NCBI GenBank assembly: GCA_002293145.1
Contig: DBCO01000005.1
Span: forward strand, 172,532 to 236,531
DNA: 64,000 bases
Reading direction: 5' to 3'
Source of the DNA: Akkermansiaceae bacterium UBA956
Lineage (GTDB): Bacteria; Verrucomicrobiota; Verrucomicrobiia; Verrucomicrobiales; Akkermansiaceae
The notes below the pieces were generated by a model. The model had not been told where the DNA came from. It saw nothing but the letters and a program-made list of their open reading frames with translations, and searched no databases. A program made the translations under genes and the position numbers. This document shows, in pieces, positions 1-8,594 of the stretch (position 1 is the stretch's first letter; each line of letters opens with the position of its first letter).

Positions 1-243
1 GATGTGGCAAAAACGCGCCCTATATTTTGATAACGATTGATGATTTTCATAATAATTGTATTTGATATTAGATTTTCCGGAATCCGTCCCAGATCAGAAT
101 TCATTATACAGAAGTAACGTTAAATAACCGCAATCCTCATGTTAAATCTTCGTGAAATGTGCAGTCTTGATATGATGTCGGTGCCAACTAAGAGCAAATC
201 ACGGTTGGTCCGACAAGCACGTCAATCAACTTGAGATCAGGCT

Positions 244-612
244 TTGCCTTTTGCTATGCCTCAGAAGCTTCATGGTCTAGACGGAAAATCACTTCGATCG
301 AGAATCCGCGTGCGTTCCTATCTCGATGCCAACTTCGCCCACTGCCATCGCCCCAACGGCACAGGTGCCCATTGGAACGCGCGCTTTGGCACGCCATTCA
401 CTGAACAAGGAATCCTTCGCGACCCCGTCCGCAATAATCTCGGCCTCACCGATGCAACACTCGTCACTCCCGGCGATCCCACAAAATCCTTACATCTGCA
501 TCGCATGAAATCCACGGACCCCGCTGTTAAAATACCACCCTTCCTCCACAACACCCCCGACACCCAAGCCACAAAGATCGTCGAAGAGTGGATTCGGAAG
601 ATGGAGAAATGA
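244..612 (+). pseudogene. C-terminal relic of a c-type cytochrome fused to foreign 5' DNA
   Basis: About 100 residues match the C-terminal domain of diheme/PQQ-linked c-type cytochromes (pattern RxRSYLDANCAHCHRP...GDPxxS...MPP...W). The heme motif CAHCH reads FAHCH here, so the first heme-attaching cysteine is lost; TGC to TTC is a single base change. There is no signal peptide and no upstream part of the protein. The only starts are TTG at 244 or ATG at 256, directly after a stop codon at 232. The first 60 bases after about 255 are not cytochrome: they are the complement of a sufD-like segment (separate entry). The open frame is therefore an accident of a junction near 305-315. I infer a dead fragment, not a functional electron carrier. 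Confidence 0.7.
255..314 (-). pseudogene. 60-bp relic of a second, diverged sufD
   Basis: Read on the minus strand, this segment aligns without gaps to 4452-4511 inside the intact sufD, with 51 of 60 bases identical. Eight of the nine differences are synonymous third-position changes; the only amino-acid change is Ser to Phe. The frame meets a stop directly after the aligned block. This pattern means the copy diverged as a functional sufD before being cut down, so it derives from another lineage's sufD or an old duplicate rather than from recent local copying. It forms the antisense of the first codons of the cytochrome relic. Confidence 0.7.
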
Positions 613-655
613 ATCAATCGTTAGAGTCCTCCAGGGTCGTGATCGGCTAAATTCA

Positions 656-2002
656 TTAGGGCTGCAGCAAATGCTTGGTCTCATCGTCAAGCGACTGCTT
701 GTTCAACCATTCTTCCGCAGAAGCTGCATCTGTTAGCCGCCACTGGCGAACAACGTCCACGATCGCGTCCTGTTTAGTCGCTGGATCACCGATGGCCGCG
801 GCCATGGTCGCAGCTTCTAGCGGATGACTTTCAGCGATGACGATCGATGCCGTGGCGCGAAGATGGTCAGCCTCTAAACCCTTGGGTTGTATGTTAATCC
901 ACTCGTTTAGCGTATCCCGCTGATTCATCGACCAAATTCTGACTGCCTGATCGAGTGCTTGTGATTTTTCAACAGACTCGGGAAGGGTAAGGGACCAAGT
1001 AACGGCAGCTTGTGGATCATTTCCTGCCCATGATTCCACCAAAACTGGTATCGCTCGTTCTCTGTTCACCCCTGCGGGAAAAGTAGCGGCCCAGGCAGAA
1101 GCAGCGACTGGATCACTAGCCGCCCACGCAGCCAGCACCATGGCATTTTTTTCTGCTTGTATGTTTTCTGGCAGCGATTTCACCCAATTCGCTGCAGCAA
1201 GAGGATCATCGCTAGACCAATGATTGAGCAAGGCATCAACCATCTCACTTGCCTGAGCTGAACCTAGGCTAGTTTCCTTGGCAATCCATATGCTCGCCGC
1301 AACTGGATCCAGAACCGCCCATTCGGTAGCAAGGTGCAACTGTGCTGTGTGGCGCAGTTCCCCTTCAGGTTGCGTGGCAACCCAATCAGATGCGGCATCT
1401 GGGTCGCTTGCGCACCAAGCTTCGAGCGAGTATGCAAGTGCGGCATCGGCATTGTTTGACGGCTTTAATGTCATTGCCCATGCAGCAGCAGCAGCAGGCT
1501 CTGCTTTTGCCCAACTAGCTGCAATAGATGCGTAACATTCAGATTTTTGAGAAAACGATACCGAATCACCCACCCAATCAGCCGCAGCCCTGGGATCAAT
1601 CATCGCCCATCCGGCACACGCGGCAATCAAACATTCATTTTTCAATCTGCCCACTGCCAATTCGTTCACTTTTTGAAGAGCACCCGTAGGATCTTTAGTC
1701 GCCCATGATTTTAGTAGAGCATGCAAAAAATCGGCTCTTTCGATTGCATTGCTAATTTCCATTCCCTGAGCCCAGCCAGCTTCAGGATCTGTGACTCCTA
1801 ATTTGCTAGCGATCTCCATGAGAGATCGGCTTCGGTTTAAATGAGCGAAAAAAACCCGATTATTTGATTGAGAACTAGTCGAGTATTTCTGCGAGGAAGT
1901 AACCGGTTCAGATGGTTGATCCGGTGCTTTCGTAGAATGATAACACAACAAAATTCCAAAACCCCCCACTATGGCGCCAGTTACAAAGCTAACTAACGTC
2001 AT
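656..2002 (-). CDS. Membrane-anchored helical repeat protein (WAxxDPxAAxxW repeats)
   Basis: About 448 residues from the ATG at 2002; a GTG at 2023 would add seven. A single hydrophobic segment (about residues 3-20) anchors or exports the protein. After a Ser/Thr-rich linker come about eleven degenerate repeats of 31-33 residues with the core (S/A/E)WAxxDPxAAxxW, clearest in the middle and decaying toward the C-terminus. Alternating helices in an alpha-solenoid, as in TPR/Sel1-like proteins, are the likely fold. I know similar WA..DP..A repeat proteins only as hypothetical proteins of Verrucomicrobia, with no established function. No enzyme motif is visible. It is transcribed alone, leftward; the next gene (Asp-rich protein) is also leftward about 100 bases upstream. 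Confidence 0.75.
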   Translation of the reverse strand: MTLVSFVTGAIVGGFGILLCYHSTKAPDQPSEPVTSSQKYSTSSQSNNRVFFAHLNRSRSLMEIASKLGVTDPEAGWAQGMEISNAIERADFLHALLKSWATKDPTGALQKVNELAVGRLKNECLIAACAGWAMIDPRAAADWVGDSVSFSQKSECYASIAASWAKAEPAAAAAWAMTLKPSNNADAALAYSLEAWCASDPDAASDWVATQPEGELRHTAQLHLATEWAVLDPVAASIWIAKETSLGSAQASEMVDALLNHWSSDDPLAAANWVKSLPENIQAEKNAMVLAAWAASDPVAASAWAATFPAGVNRERAIPVLVESWAGNDPQAAVTWSLTLPESVEKSQALDQAVRIWSMNQRDTLNEWINIQPKGLEADHLRATASIVIAESHPLEAATMAAAIGDPATKQDAIVDVVRQWRLTDAASAEEWLNKQSLDDETKHLLQP

Positions 2003-2100
2003 TTGATGTGGTGACCTTAACACAAATGTAATTAGGAAAAATCGTAGAATCGGTCAAAAGCATGAATCATACAAATAGATGACTTAAGAAAGAGAAATGA

Positions 2101-3174
2101 TCAATCATCGTCCTCTTCGTCACCATCTCCATCGCCGTCGTCGTCTGAATCATCATCATCACTTGACCCATCACCGTCGTCGTCATCGTCGTCATCAGAT
2201 GATTCTCCATCACCATCAACATCGCCGTCATCATCATCTTTGATCGAATCACCATCGATGTCATCTTCATTTTTGGCATCGTCATCAAGTCCGTCGCCAT
2301 CGATATCTTCTTCATCGAGCGCATCGTCATCGTCGGTATCGCCATCAATGTCCAATTCGTCAAGAGAATCGTCATCAAATCCATCGCCATCAATATCTTC
2401 TTCATCGAGCGCATCGTCATGGTCGCCATCACCATCGATGTCATCTTCGTTTTTGGCATCGTCATCACGACCATCGCCATCGATATCTTCTTCATCTGTG
2501 GCATCATCATCGTAGCCATCGCCATCAATGTCTAATTCATCAAGAGAATCGTCATCATCGTCGTCACCATCGATGTCTTCCTCTTTGTGTGAGTCATCGG
2601 CCAGACCATCACCATCGATATCTTTTTCTGCGGAAGAATCATCATCTAGTCCATCACCGTCGATATCCATCTCATCGGATGAATCGTCGTCGTCCCCGTC
2701 ACCATCACAATCGTCCTCGTTGGCGGCATCATCATTCATGCCGTCGCCGTCAATGTCTAATTCACTCCTAGCGTTGTCAGCTTTACCGTCACCATCAATA
2801 TCTTTTTCGGAAGGAGAATCGTCATTGAGAGCGTCGCCGTCGATGTCAAGTTCAGCAAGAGAATCATCAGCAAGCCCATCATCATCGATATCAAGTTCAG
2901 CAGGATCGCCGTTTAGTAAAGTATCCCCAATAGTTTTACCTTTGAATGGTCCAGACTTTGCTTTGCCACCGTCAACATTGGTATCACGACCATTGAGTTT
3001 GCCATCGTTGTCGATATCTGAATCCGTAGAATTGGAGATACCATCTCCATCGAGATCTCTCGAAAGAGTGGAAGCTTTTGAAACCGAGGGAAGCGCAACC
3101 AATCCGCTAACAATGAGCAGCGATAATCGGGAGACTTTTGCGAAATAGAGAAAAGATGCATTTCGGATTTTCAT
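2101..3174 (-). CDS. Secreted Asp-rich repeat protein, probable calcium binder
   Basis: 357 residues with a signal peptide (basic start, hydrophobic core about residues 15-30, Ala-Ser-Thr after). Residues 92-316 are exactly fifteen tandem 15-residue units of the form xExDIDGDGxxDDxx without a single indel. They are preceded by two looser DxDxDG motifs (about 40-60) and followed by a 41-residue tail that is almost all Asp, Gly and Ser. DxDGDGxxDD matches the Ca2+ loops of thrombospondin type 3 repeats, so Ca2+-dependent folding outside the cell is the likely property; this is inference from the motif. No anchor domain is visible at the C-terminus, which ends in EEDDD. The very acidic composition is extreme relative to the neighbours. 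Confidence 0.8.
   Translation of the reverse strand: MKIRNASFLYFAKVSRLSLLIVSGLVALPSVSKASTLSRDLDGDGISNSTDSDIDNDGKLNGRDTNVDGGKAKSGPFKGKTIGDTLLNGDPAELDIDDDGLADDSLAELDIDGDALNDDSPSEKDIDGDGKADNARSELDIDGDGMNDDAANEDDCDGDGDDDDSSDEMDIDGDGLDDDSSAEKDIDGDGLADDSHKEEDIDGDDDDDDSLDELDIDGDGYDDDATDEEDIDGDGRDDDAKNEDDIDGDGDHDDALDEEDIDGDGFDDDSLDELDIDGDTDDDDALDEEDIDGDGLDDDAKNEDDIDGDSIKDDDDGDVDGDGESSDDDDDDDGDGSSDDDDSDDDGDGDGDEEDDD
2227..2901 (-). repeat. Fifteen in-frame 45-bp tandem repeats
   Basis: The DNA encoding residues 92-316 of the Asp-rich protein is fifteen 45-base units in perfect register. Individual units differ mostly in codons for the variable positions and by synonymous changes, so the array is old rather than freshly amplified. 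Such an array is prone to slippage, so copy number may vary between strains. Confidence 0.85.
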
Positions 3175-3405
3175 AAATTCGGGGACTGAGATTTAACCTA
3201 GATGTGGTAGAGAAAAAAATACCGAAAAATCGAAAATTCTCAAGAATAAATTTGTGAAATTTGTTTTCTCAAGAAGGTCTCCGCGGCAGCACCGCTATGA
3301 CCGTGAAACTTAATATAACAAACATTATTGTAACATAAGCGTCATTGACAAATATTGGCACACCGAGATGCCTAATTTTGCAAACTTATGTTTCCATTGT
3401 TTTTC

Positions 3406-3714
3406 TCACAACAAAAGGACTAAGCATTCTTTTCTGCTCCCTGCGTTGACGATCGCAATGAGATGTCGGAGTTCATCAGTAGCCTCTGAGGCATCATTAA
3501 CTGTGGTGGGAACTTCCTCGCGAATCAGCTCGCGGAAGCGTGTGCGCAAACGATGGATTGCGACTTTGACTGCGGTCTCGCTCATGCCAAGAACTTGCAC
3601 CGCCTCGGCTTGGGATGAGGCTGCTCCACCATCGAGCCAGGGCTTAAGCACAGTGAAAAATTCTTGTTTCTCAGCATACTCACTTTCCAATTCAGACAAC
3701 GCGCGGGCGATCAA
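3406..3714 (-). pseudogene. Relic of an ECF sigma factor (region 4 only)
   Basis: About 85 residues match the C-terminal half of an ECF-type RNA polymerase sigma factor, including the region-4 helix-turn-helix (AAVQVLGMSETAVKVAIHRL-like stretch) and the RFRELIREE tail. The ECF class with KPWLxG and VDELRHL motifs is normally about 200-240 residues. Region 2, which binds the -10 element, is missing, and an in-frame stop (TGA, at about 3718-3720) lies just upstream of the first alignable codon. The last residues after DELRHLIAIVN also look out of frame. No start codon other than TTG exists. It is a truncated remnant in the decayed left end. Confidence 0.7.
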
Positions 3715-3816
3715 TGTGAACGCTCATTCTCGATGCAGAAAAGACACCACACACAGGTTCCTGACGGATAAAATGAGACGGGTTACAAAAAAAAAGGGAT
3801 GGAGAATCCCTTCTCC

Positions 3817-4330
3817 TTATTCGGGTTCGGCGGCAACTTCGGCGCGCATTTTTTGATAGAGATCGTAGGAGGTCTGGTAATGGCTGGCCGGTTTTTTGAC
3901 CAAGCCAATGGTGTGTAGCACGATGGTTCCAGAGAACTTGTGTTTTTTGAGCACACGCAGAAATTCTTTGGGATCATAGTTACCTTCGCCGAGTGGTTTG
4001 ATGGCATCGCTCCAGTCTTCGCTGTTGTCGTTGAGTTTTGTATCAGAGCCGCACAGGGTCACGATATCCACGTGAGGCCCCACAGCCGCCATGACTTCAT
4101 CCAAACGAGCTTGATTCCCCGCGCGCAATTCATGGCATGGATGTAGGAAAATGCTGAGGTTGGGTTGCTTGTCTATTTTTCAAATAGACCAACATTTTCT
4201 CGGCAGTTTCGACCGCTGTGTGATCATGCGGATAGAGTGAAACACCACATTTTTCCGCAGCGGCAAAGGAAGCGGACATCGAAATGAATGCTATGATAGA
4301 GAAGAGATTTTTGATGTTCTGCTTCTCGAT
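3817..4330 (-). pseudogene. Frameshifted, truncated sugar isomerase/epimerase (AP-endonuclease 2 type)
   Basis: The intact 3' frame (3817-4128 and upstream) encodes the second half of a xylose-isomerase-like TIM barrel: HPCHELRAGN, then GSDTKLN, then KPLGEGNYD. A second frame upstream encodes a signal-peptide-like stretch ending SASFAAAEK, followed by GVSLYPHDHTAVETAEKML. The two join perfectly if one base is removed from the five-T run at 4176-4180, giving LVYLKIDKQPNLSIFLHPCHELRAGN. Even repaired, the signal peptide runs straight into the middle of the barrel, so about half of the usual roughly 280-residue domain is deleted. No ATG precedes the signal-like segment. Family function (secreted sugar phosphate isomerase-like proteins of PVC bacteria) is known only by homology. 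Confidence 0.75.
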
Positions 4331-4405
4331 TATCTCGTAGACTATGATGACTGTGGCAAGGGTCGAAGGGAGAAGTCGGTTTCAAATCCCTTCCCCCGAT
4401 TTTTG

Positions 4406-5704
4406 TTAGGATTTCAGAGTCGCAAATTTTTCATCAAGCATGCGCAGGATGTATGCCTCAGAAGCTTCGTGATCGAGACGGGAGATGACCTCGATCGAGA
4501 ATCCACGCGCGATGAGTTGTCGGGCGGTATCAGAATGAATGCCACGGGCGCGAAGGTAGAAAATTTCCTCTTCACTGATTTGGGAACTGGTGCTGCCGTG
4601 GCTGCATTTCACATCATCCGCATTGATTTCCAAGCCAGGCATTGAGTTTGCTTCGCAGGCATTTGACATCAACAAGTTGCGGCATGTTTGGTAGGCATCG
4701 GTACGGTGTGCGCCCTCGTCCACAGAAATCAAGCCCGAGAAAATCGTGCGCGATTCATCGTAGAGCGAGTTTTTATACAACAAATCCGAATACGCGCCAG
4801 GAGAAACGTGATGCTGGAACGTGCGCAGATCGTATTCCTGATCATGGCTTGGAACAGAGACGGCAAACATGTAGGAGCGGGATTCTTCGCCAAGTAATCG
4901 ACAGATCGATTCGCTGCGCGCCCAGGCAGCACCGATGTGGAGTTGAAAGCTCGTTGCGACAGCCGAGGCCGAAATTTCGCTCGCATTCACCGAGATGATC
5001 TTGCTTTCAGCATTGAGAGCCTGAACGACGGAATACTGGAGATTCGCTCCTTTTTCCGCGATCAAATCATTGACGGCAATCGTCCATGTTGCATCGCGCT
5101 CATTGATCGATTGAAAAGTTTCGATTACACGCACTTGCGCGTTTTCTCCTGCGACGATCAGAGTATGGGGAAAGGTGGCCTGATGTTGGCCTTGGACCCA
5201 ATGGAAAATCTCGATCGGATGCTCGATTACCACGCCCGCAGGAACGTGAATGAACATGCCATTGCTCAGATGCGCGGTGTGTAAGTCGGTAAATTTTTTC
5301 GACCCCAAGGTGGCCGGATGGCGCATGAAGTATTGTTCCACCAGCTCCGAGTGAGACAGTAAGGCTTCAGCCAGCGGCATGCAAATGACACCTTTTGGCA
5401 AATGGTTGATCGCAAGCGAGAAACCATCGTTGACGAACACAAACTTTGCGGAGAACTGCTCCAGACCTTTCGAGCGCTGAATCAGTTCACTGGCTTCGCC
5501 AAGAAATTCCGCGCGAGTGGTAGCAGAAAAATCCAATTCTTTGAGCGAAGAGAAACGCCATGGTTCATCGCCGCGTTTGGGTGCAGCGGTCTGCTGAAAC
5601 GAAGTCCATGCAGTCTCTTGCGTGCGTGCAAACCAAGCAGGAAACACGGCAGAGGTACGAGGAGCTTCGGTGAGAATCGATGGTTGAGAAATCGCGGTAG
5701 GCAT
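4406..5704 (-). CDS. sufD: Fe-S cluster assembly protein SufD
   Basis: 432 residues, usual length for SufD. SufD partners SufB and the ATPase SufC in the cytosolic SufBC2D scaffold that builds Fe-S clusters. The C-terminal beta-helix core carries the family features MPGLEINADDVKCSHG and the region RGIHSDTARQLIARGFS just before the C-terminal helices. It is the last gene of the leftward fur-sufC-sufB-sufD run; sufB ends 115 bases upstream. No sufS, sufU or sufE is present in the window, so the cysteine desulfurase must be elsewhere. A 60-base diverged copy of its 3' region lies at 255-314. Confidence 0.95.
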   Translation of the reverse strand: MPTAISQPSILTEAPRTSAVFPAWFARTQETAWTSFQQTAAPKRGDEPWRFSSLKELDFSATTRAEFLGEASELIQRSKGLEQFSAKFVFVNDGFSLAINHLPKGVICMPLAEALLSHSELVEQYFMRHPATLGSKKFTDLHTAHLSNGMFIHVPAGVVIEHPIEIFHWVQGQHQATFPHTLIVAGENAQVRVIETFQSINERDATWTIAVNDLIAEKGANLQYSVVQALNAESKIISVNASEISASAVATSFQLHIGAAWARSESICRLLGEESRSYMFAVSVPSHDQEYDLRTFQHHVSPGAYSDLLYKNSLYDESRTIFSGLISVDEGAHRTDAYQTCRNLLMSNACEANSMPGLEINADDVKCSHGSTSSQISEEEIFYLRARGIHSDTARQLIARGFSIEVISRLDHEASEAYILRMLDEKFATLKS

Positions 5705-5819
5705 GGTGGAAAATGAAAATATAAGAAGAAGAATCAGACCTTAGATGAGAGAACGAAAAGGCTTACGAATGAGTGGCATGATCAAAACAGGAGAAAGTCA
5801 GAAACACGCCGCATCACAA

Positions 5820-7259
5820 TTAACCAACACTCCCTTCCATTTCGAGGTCGATGAGACGTTTGAGTTCTACGCTGTATTCCATCGGAAATTCGCGCACGAG
5901 ATCATTGATGAAACCGTTCACAGCAAGGGACATCGCCGCGCCTTCGCTGATACCGCGTTGCATCATGTAGAACAACATTTCCTGGGAAACTTGGCTTACG
6001 CTGGCCTCGTGCTGGGTGGCGTGTTGATTGCCTTTGACGGTGATCGCAGGATAAGTATCGGTGCGCGATTTGCTATTGATCAAAAGCGCATCACACTCGG
6101 TATTGTTTTTGCAGCCTTTGAGGTGCTTGGGAATGTGCACTTGACCACGATAAGTGGAACGACCAGTGCCGACGGAGATCGATTTAGATACTACGTTACT
6201 AGTAGTTTCGTCAGCGGCGTGGATCATTTTTGCACCCGTATCTTGATGCTGGCCGGTGTTGGCAAGAGCGATGGAAATCACTTCGCCACGGGCACGACGA
6301 CCTTTCATCACGACACCTGGATATTTCATCGTGAGACGCGAACCAATGTTGCAGTCGATCCAGCGGACCTCGGCATCTTCCATCGCGAGACCGCGTTTGG
6401 TGACGAGGTTGAACACATTCGACGACCAGTTTTGCACTGTGACGTATTGGATTTTGGCACCTTTCAGAGCAACGAGTTCCACCACAGCGGAGTGCAGCGT
6501 TGCCGTCTCGAATTTCGGCGCGGTGCAACCTTCCATGTACATCACCTCGGCTCCTTCATCGGCGATGATAAGCGTACGCTCGAACTGGCCAAACGATTCC
6601 GAGTTGATGCGGAAGTAGGCTTGAAGCGGCTGCTTCAGCTTGACGCCTTTGGGAATGTAGATGAACGAACCACCCGAAAACACAGCAGAGTTTAGTGCGG
6701 AGAATTTGTTGTCGCCTGTAGGAATCACTTTACCGAACCAGGGGCGGAAAATTTCCTCGTGCTCCTTGAGTCCCTCGGTGGAGTTGACAAAAATTACGCC
6801 TTGTTTGGTGATTTCGTCTTTGACGTTCGAATACGCGGCCTCGGAGTCGAATTGTGCTTCCACACCGGCGAGAAAGGCACGCTCTTGTTGCGGAATGCCG
6901 AGACGCTCAAAGGTCTCTAACACATCGGCAGGGACATCGTCCCATGAACGCTTCGGCTTTTCACCATCGGATAGGTAATAGCGAATCTGATCGAAGTCGA
7001 TGTTGTTCAGATCTTCCGTCGCCCAATTGGTCGGCATCGGTTTATCGCGGAAAACTTTCAAGGCACGATGACGGAATTCACGCACCCACTGCGGATCATT
7101 TTTGACATCGCAAATGTAGTCAACCGTTTTTTCTGTTAGGCCACGGCCCGCATCAAATTTATTGCGCTCAGGAAAGGTAAAATCGCCGATGGTACGGTCG
7201 ATGTTCACAGCATCGGCGGTTTCCGAGTCGAGCGTTTCAGGAATGTAATCGAGGGACAT
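5820..7259 (-). CDS. sufB: Fe-S cluster assembly protein SufB
   Basis: 479 residues, full length. SufB is the scaffold subunit on which the cluster is assembled in SufBC2D. The sequence shows the family's conserved blocks: FxSGGSFIYIPKGV, then EGCTAPKFETATLHSAVVE, then QNWSSNVFNLVTKRG, then the C-terminal block with QHEASVSQVSQEMLFYMMQR. It lies 50 bases downstream of sufC and upstream of sufD on the same strand. Start chosen at the ATG giving MSLDYIPETLD. Cytosolic. Confidence 0.97.
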   Translation of the reverse strand: MSLDYIPETLDSETADAVNIDRTIGDFTFPERNKFDAGRGLTEKTVDYICDVKNDPQWVREFRHRALKVFRDKPMPTNWATEDLNNIDFDQIRYYLSDGEKPKRSWDDVPADVLETFERLGIPQQERAFLAGVEAQFDSEAAYSNVKDEITKQGVIFVNSTEGLKEHEEIFRPWFGKVIPTGDNKFSALNSAVFSGGSFIYIPKGVKLKQPLQAYFRINSESFGQFERTLIIADEGAEVMYMEGCTAPKFETATLHSAVVELVALKGAKIQYVTVQNWSSNVFNLVTKRGLAMEDAEVRWIDCNIGSRLTMKYPGVVMKGRRARGEVISIALANTGQHQDTGAKMIHAADETTSNVVSKSISVGTGRSTYRGQVHIPKHLKGCKNNTECDALLINSKSRTDTYPAITVKGNQHATQHEASVSQVSQEMLFYMMQRGISEGAAMSLAVNGFINDLVREFPMEYSVELKRLIDLEMEGSVG

Positions 7260-7309
7260 AAAAGTGTTGTGGTGAGATGTAAGTGAAAGTCAAAACGAGC
7301 AAAAGGACA

Positions 7310-8062
7310 TTACGCTGTGGCAAGTTCCTTGAGGAAATCGTAGCCAGTTTCTTCGAGTTCGAGGGCGAGTTCAGGGCCGCCGGAGCGGACGATCTGACCG
7401 GCAGACATCACGTGCACGTAATCGGGCGCGATGTAGTCGAGCAAGCGTTGGTAGTGCGTGATGAGGAGGAATCCGCGATCGGCAGCACGCATCGCATTCA
7501 CGCCTTTGGCGACGATTTTGAGCGCATCGATGTCGAGACCGGAGTCGGTCTCATCGAGGATCGCATACTTGGGCTCGAGCATCATCAATTGCAGGATCTC
7601 GTTGCGTTTTTTCTCACCTCCAGAAAAGCCCTCGTTCACCGAGCGGGCGGTGAATTTGCGATCCATCTCGAGCAAGTCCATTTTTGCGTAGAGGTTCTTG
7701 TAATAAGCCACGGCATCAATGTCTTGACCCTTAGGCAAACGTGCTTGCAGGGCGGCGCGGATGAAGTTGGCATTCGATACACCCGGAACTTCCGCAGGAT
7801 ATTGGAAGGCGAGAAACACACCAGCGCGCGAGCGTTGATCAATATCCATTTCCAGAATATCGATGCCATCGATGGTGACCGAACCACCGGTGACGATGTA
7901 GCTTTCGTGGCCAGCAATGACTTTGGAAAGTGTCGATTTCCCTGAGCCATTGGGCCCCATGATAGCGTGGACCTCGCCGGCGGGAATTTCAAGATTTACT
8001 CCGTTGAGGATCGGGGTTCCGTCTTCGAGAGTGGCGTGCAGATTTTCGATGAGTAGGGACAT
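7310..8062 (-). CDS. sufC: Fe-S cluster assembly ATPase SufC
   Basis: 250 residues from the ATG at 8062. A TTG-type start at 8098 would overlap fur by 17 bases and add an unconserved 12-residue leader, so 8062 is preferred. It is an ABC-type ATPase: Walker A GPNGSGKST (residues 36-44), signature FSGGEKKRNE, Walker B YAILDETDSGLD. The SufC-specific Glu-Thr-Asp after the Walker B motif is present. It energises SufB-SufD scaffold rearrangement. It lies 19 bases after the fur stop, so it is co-transcribed with fur. Confidence 0.96.
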   Translation of the reverse strand: MSLLIENLHATLEDGTPILNGVNLEIPAGEVHAIMGPNGSGKSTLSKVIAGHESYIVTGGSVTIDGIDILEMDIDQRSRAGVFLAFQYPAEVPGVSNANFIRAALQARLPKGQDIDAVAYYKNLYAKMDLLEMDRKFTARSVNEGFSGGEKKRNEILQLMMLEPKYAILDETDSGLDIDALKIVAKGVNAMRAADRGFLLITHYQRLLDYIAPDYVHVMSAGQIVRSGGPELALELEETGYDFLKELATA

Positions 8063-8081
8063 GATGATTGGTGGAAAAATG

Positions 8082-8513
8082 TTAAGATTGTGGAGCAATG
8101 GTGCCGCGGAGAGTGAGCTCGATGTTAGAGACAGCAGTGCCAGGCGGCAGATCGAGAAAATCTTCGAGCTTCACGCCCGGCTTGAATGTCACATCGTGAA
8201 TGACGCCGGTTTTTTGATCGTGAAAATGCCCGTGCTCGTGAAGATTTGGACAATAGCGGCAGGATTCTCGATCGAAATGCACCTGACGGATGATGCCGTG
8301 CTGCGTCAGGGCCTCGAGGCAATTGTAGACCGTAGCGAGAGAAATTTGTGGCAAACGATCTTTCACCGCGAGGAAAAGGTCCTGCGCCGTCGGGTGGACT
8401 CGGTTTCCCACCAGCGATTTATAAACTTCTCGGCGCTGACGGGTCATGCGCAGACCATTGATTTCTGGCGGGAAATCATCGTGTTCTGGAGTGTTTTCTG
8501 GATTGTTGACCAT
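8082..8513 (-). CDS. Fur-family metal/redox-responsive repressor heading the suf operon
   Basis: 143 residues. The N-terminal winged helix is clear (MTRQRREVYKSL, then the recognition region ISLATVYNCLEALTQHGIIR). The C-terminal dimerisation half has the His-rich metal region HEHGHFHDQKTGVIHDV. In canonical Fur/PerR/Zur this position is HxHxxC..C, a CxxC that forms the structural zinc site. Here it reads HDQKTG with no cysteines, and there is no C-terminal CxxC pair. CRYC lies upstream of the His cluster. The protein probably senses Fe, Mn or peroxide without the Cys4 zinc. It is the first gene of the suf operon, so autoregulation and control of sufCBD are the obvious role. Confidence 0.85.
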   Translation of the reverse strand: MVNNPENTPEHDDFPPEINGLRMTRQRREVYKSLVGNRVHPTAQDLFLAVKDRLPQISLATVYNCLEALTQHGIIRQVHFDRESCRYCPNLHEHGHFHDQKTGVIHDVTFKPGVKLEDFLDLPPGTAVSNIELTLRGTIAPQS

Positions 8514-8551
8514 GTTGGGTGGTGAAAACTAGCCCAACTTTTTCAGAAATC

Positions 8552-8564
8552 AAGAATGATTCTT
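8552..8564. promoter_or_regulatory. Fur-box-like palindrome upstream of fur-suf
   Basis: The perfect 13-base inverted repeat AAGAATGATTCTT lies about 40 bases upstream of the fur ATG, in an AT-rich stretch. It matches the core of Fur/PerR operators (GAATnATTC). Autoregulation of the fur-sufCBD operon is inferred. Confidence 0.55.
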
Positions 8565-8594
8565 ATTTTTATTACTATTTTTTAAAACCAAAGC

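Noticed and set aside
2227..2901. Regular 45-bp periodicity resembling a CRISPR array
   Set aside because: Units are in-frame coding repeats with no spacers or cas genes.
2240..3148. Long plus-strand frames rich in Ser across the Asp-rich gene
   Set aside because: They are the antisense of the GAT/GAC-rich repeat; the minus strand has the signal peptide and Ca2+ motifs.
5745..6695. 316-codon plus-strand frame opposite sufB
   Set aside because: Antisense shadow; no homology, and sufB is complete.
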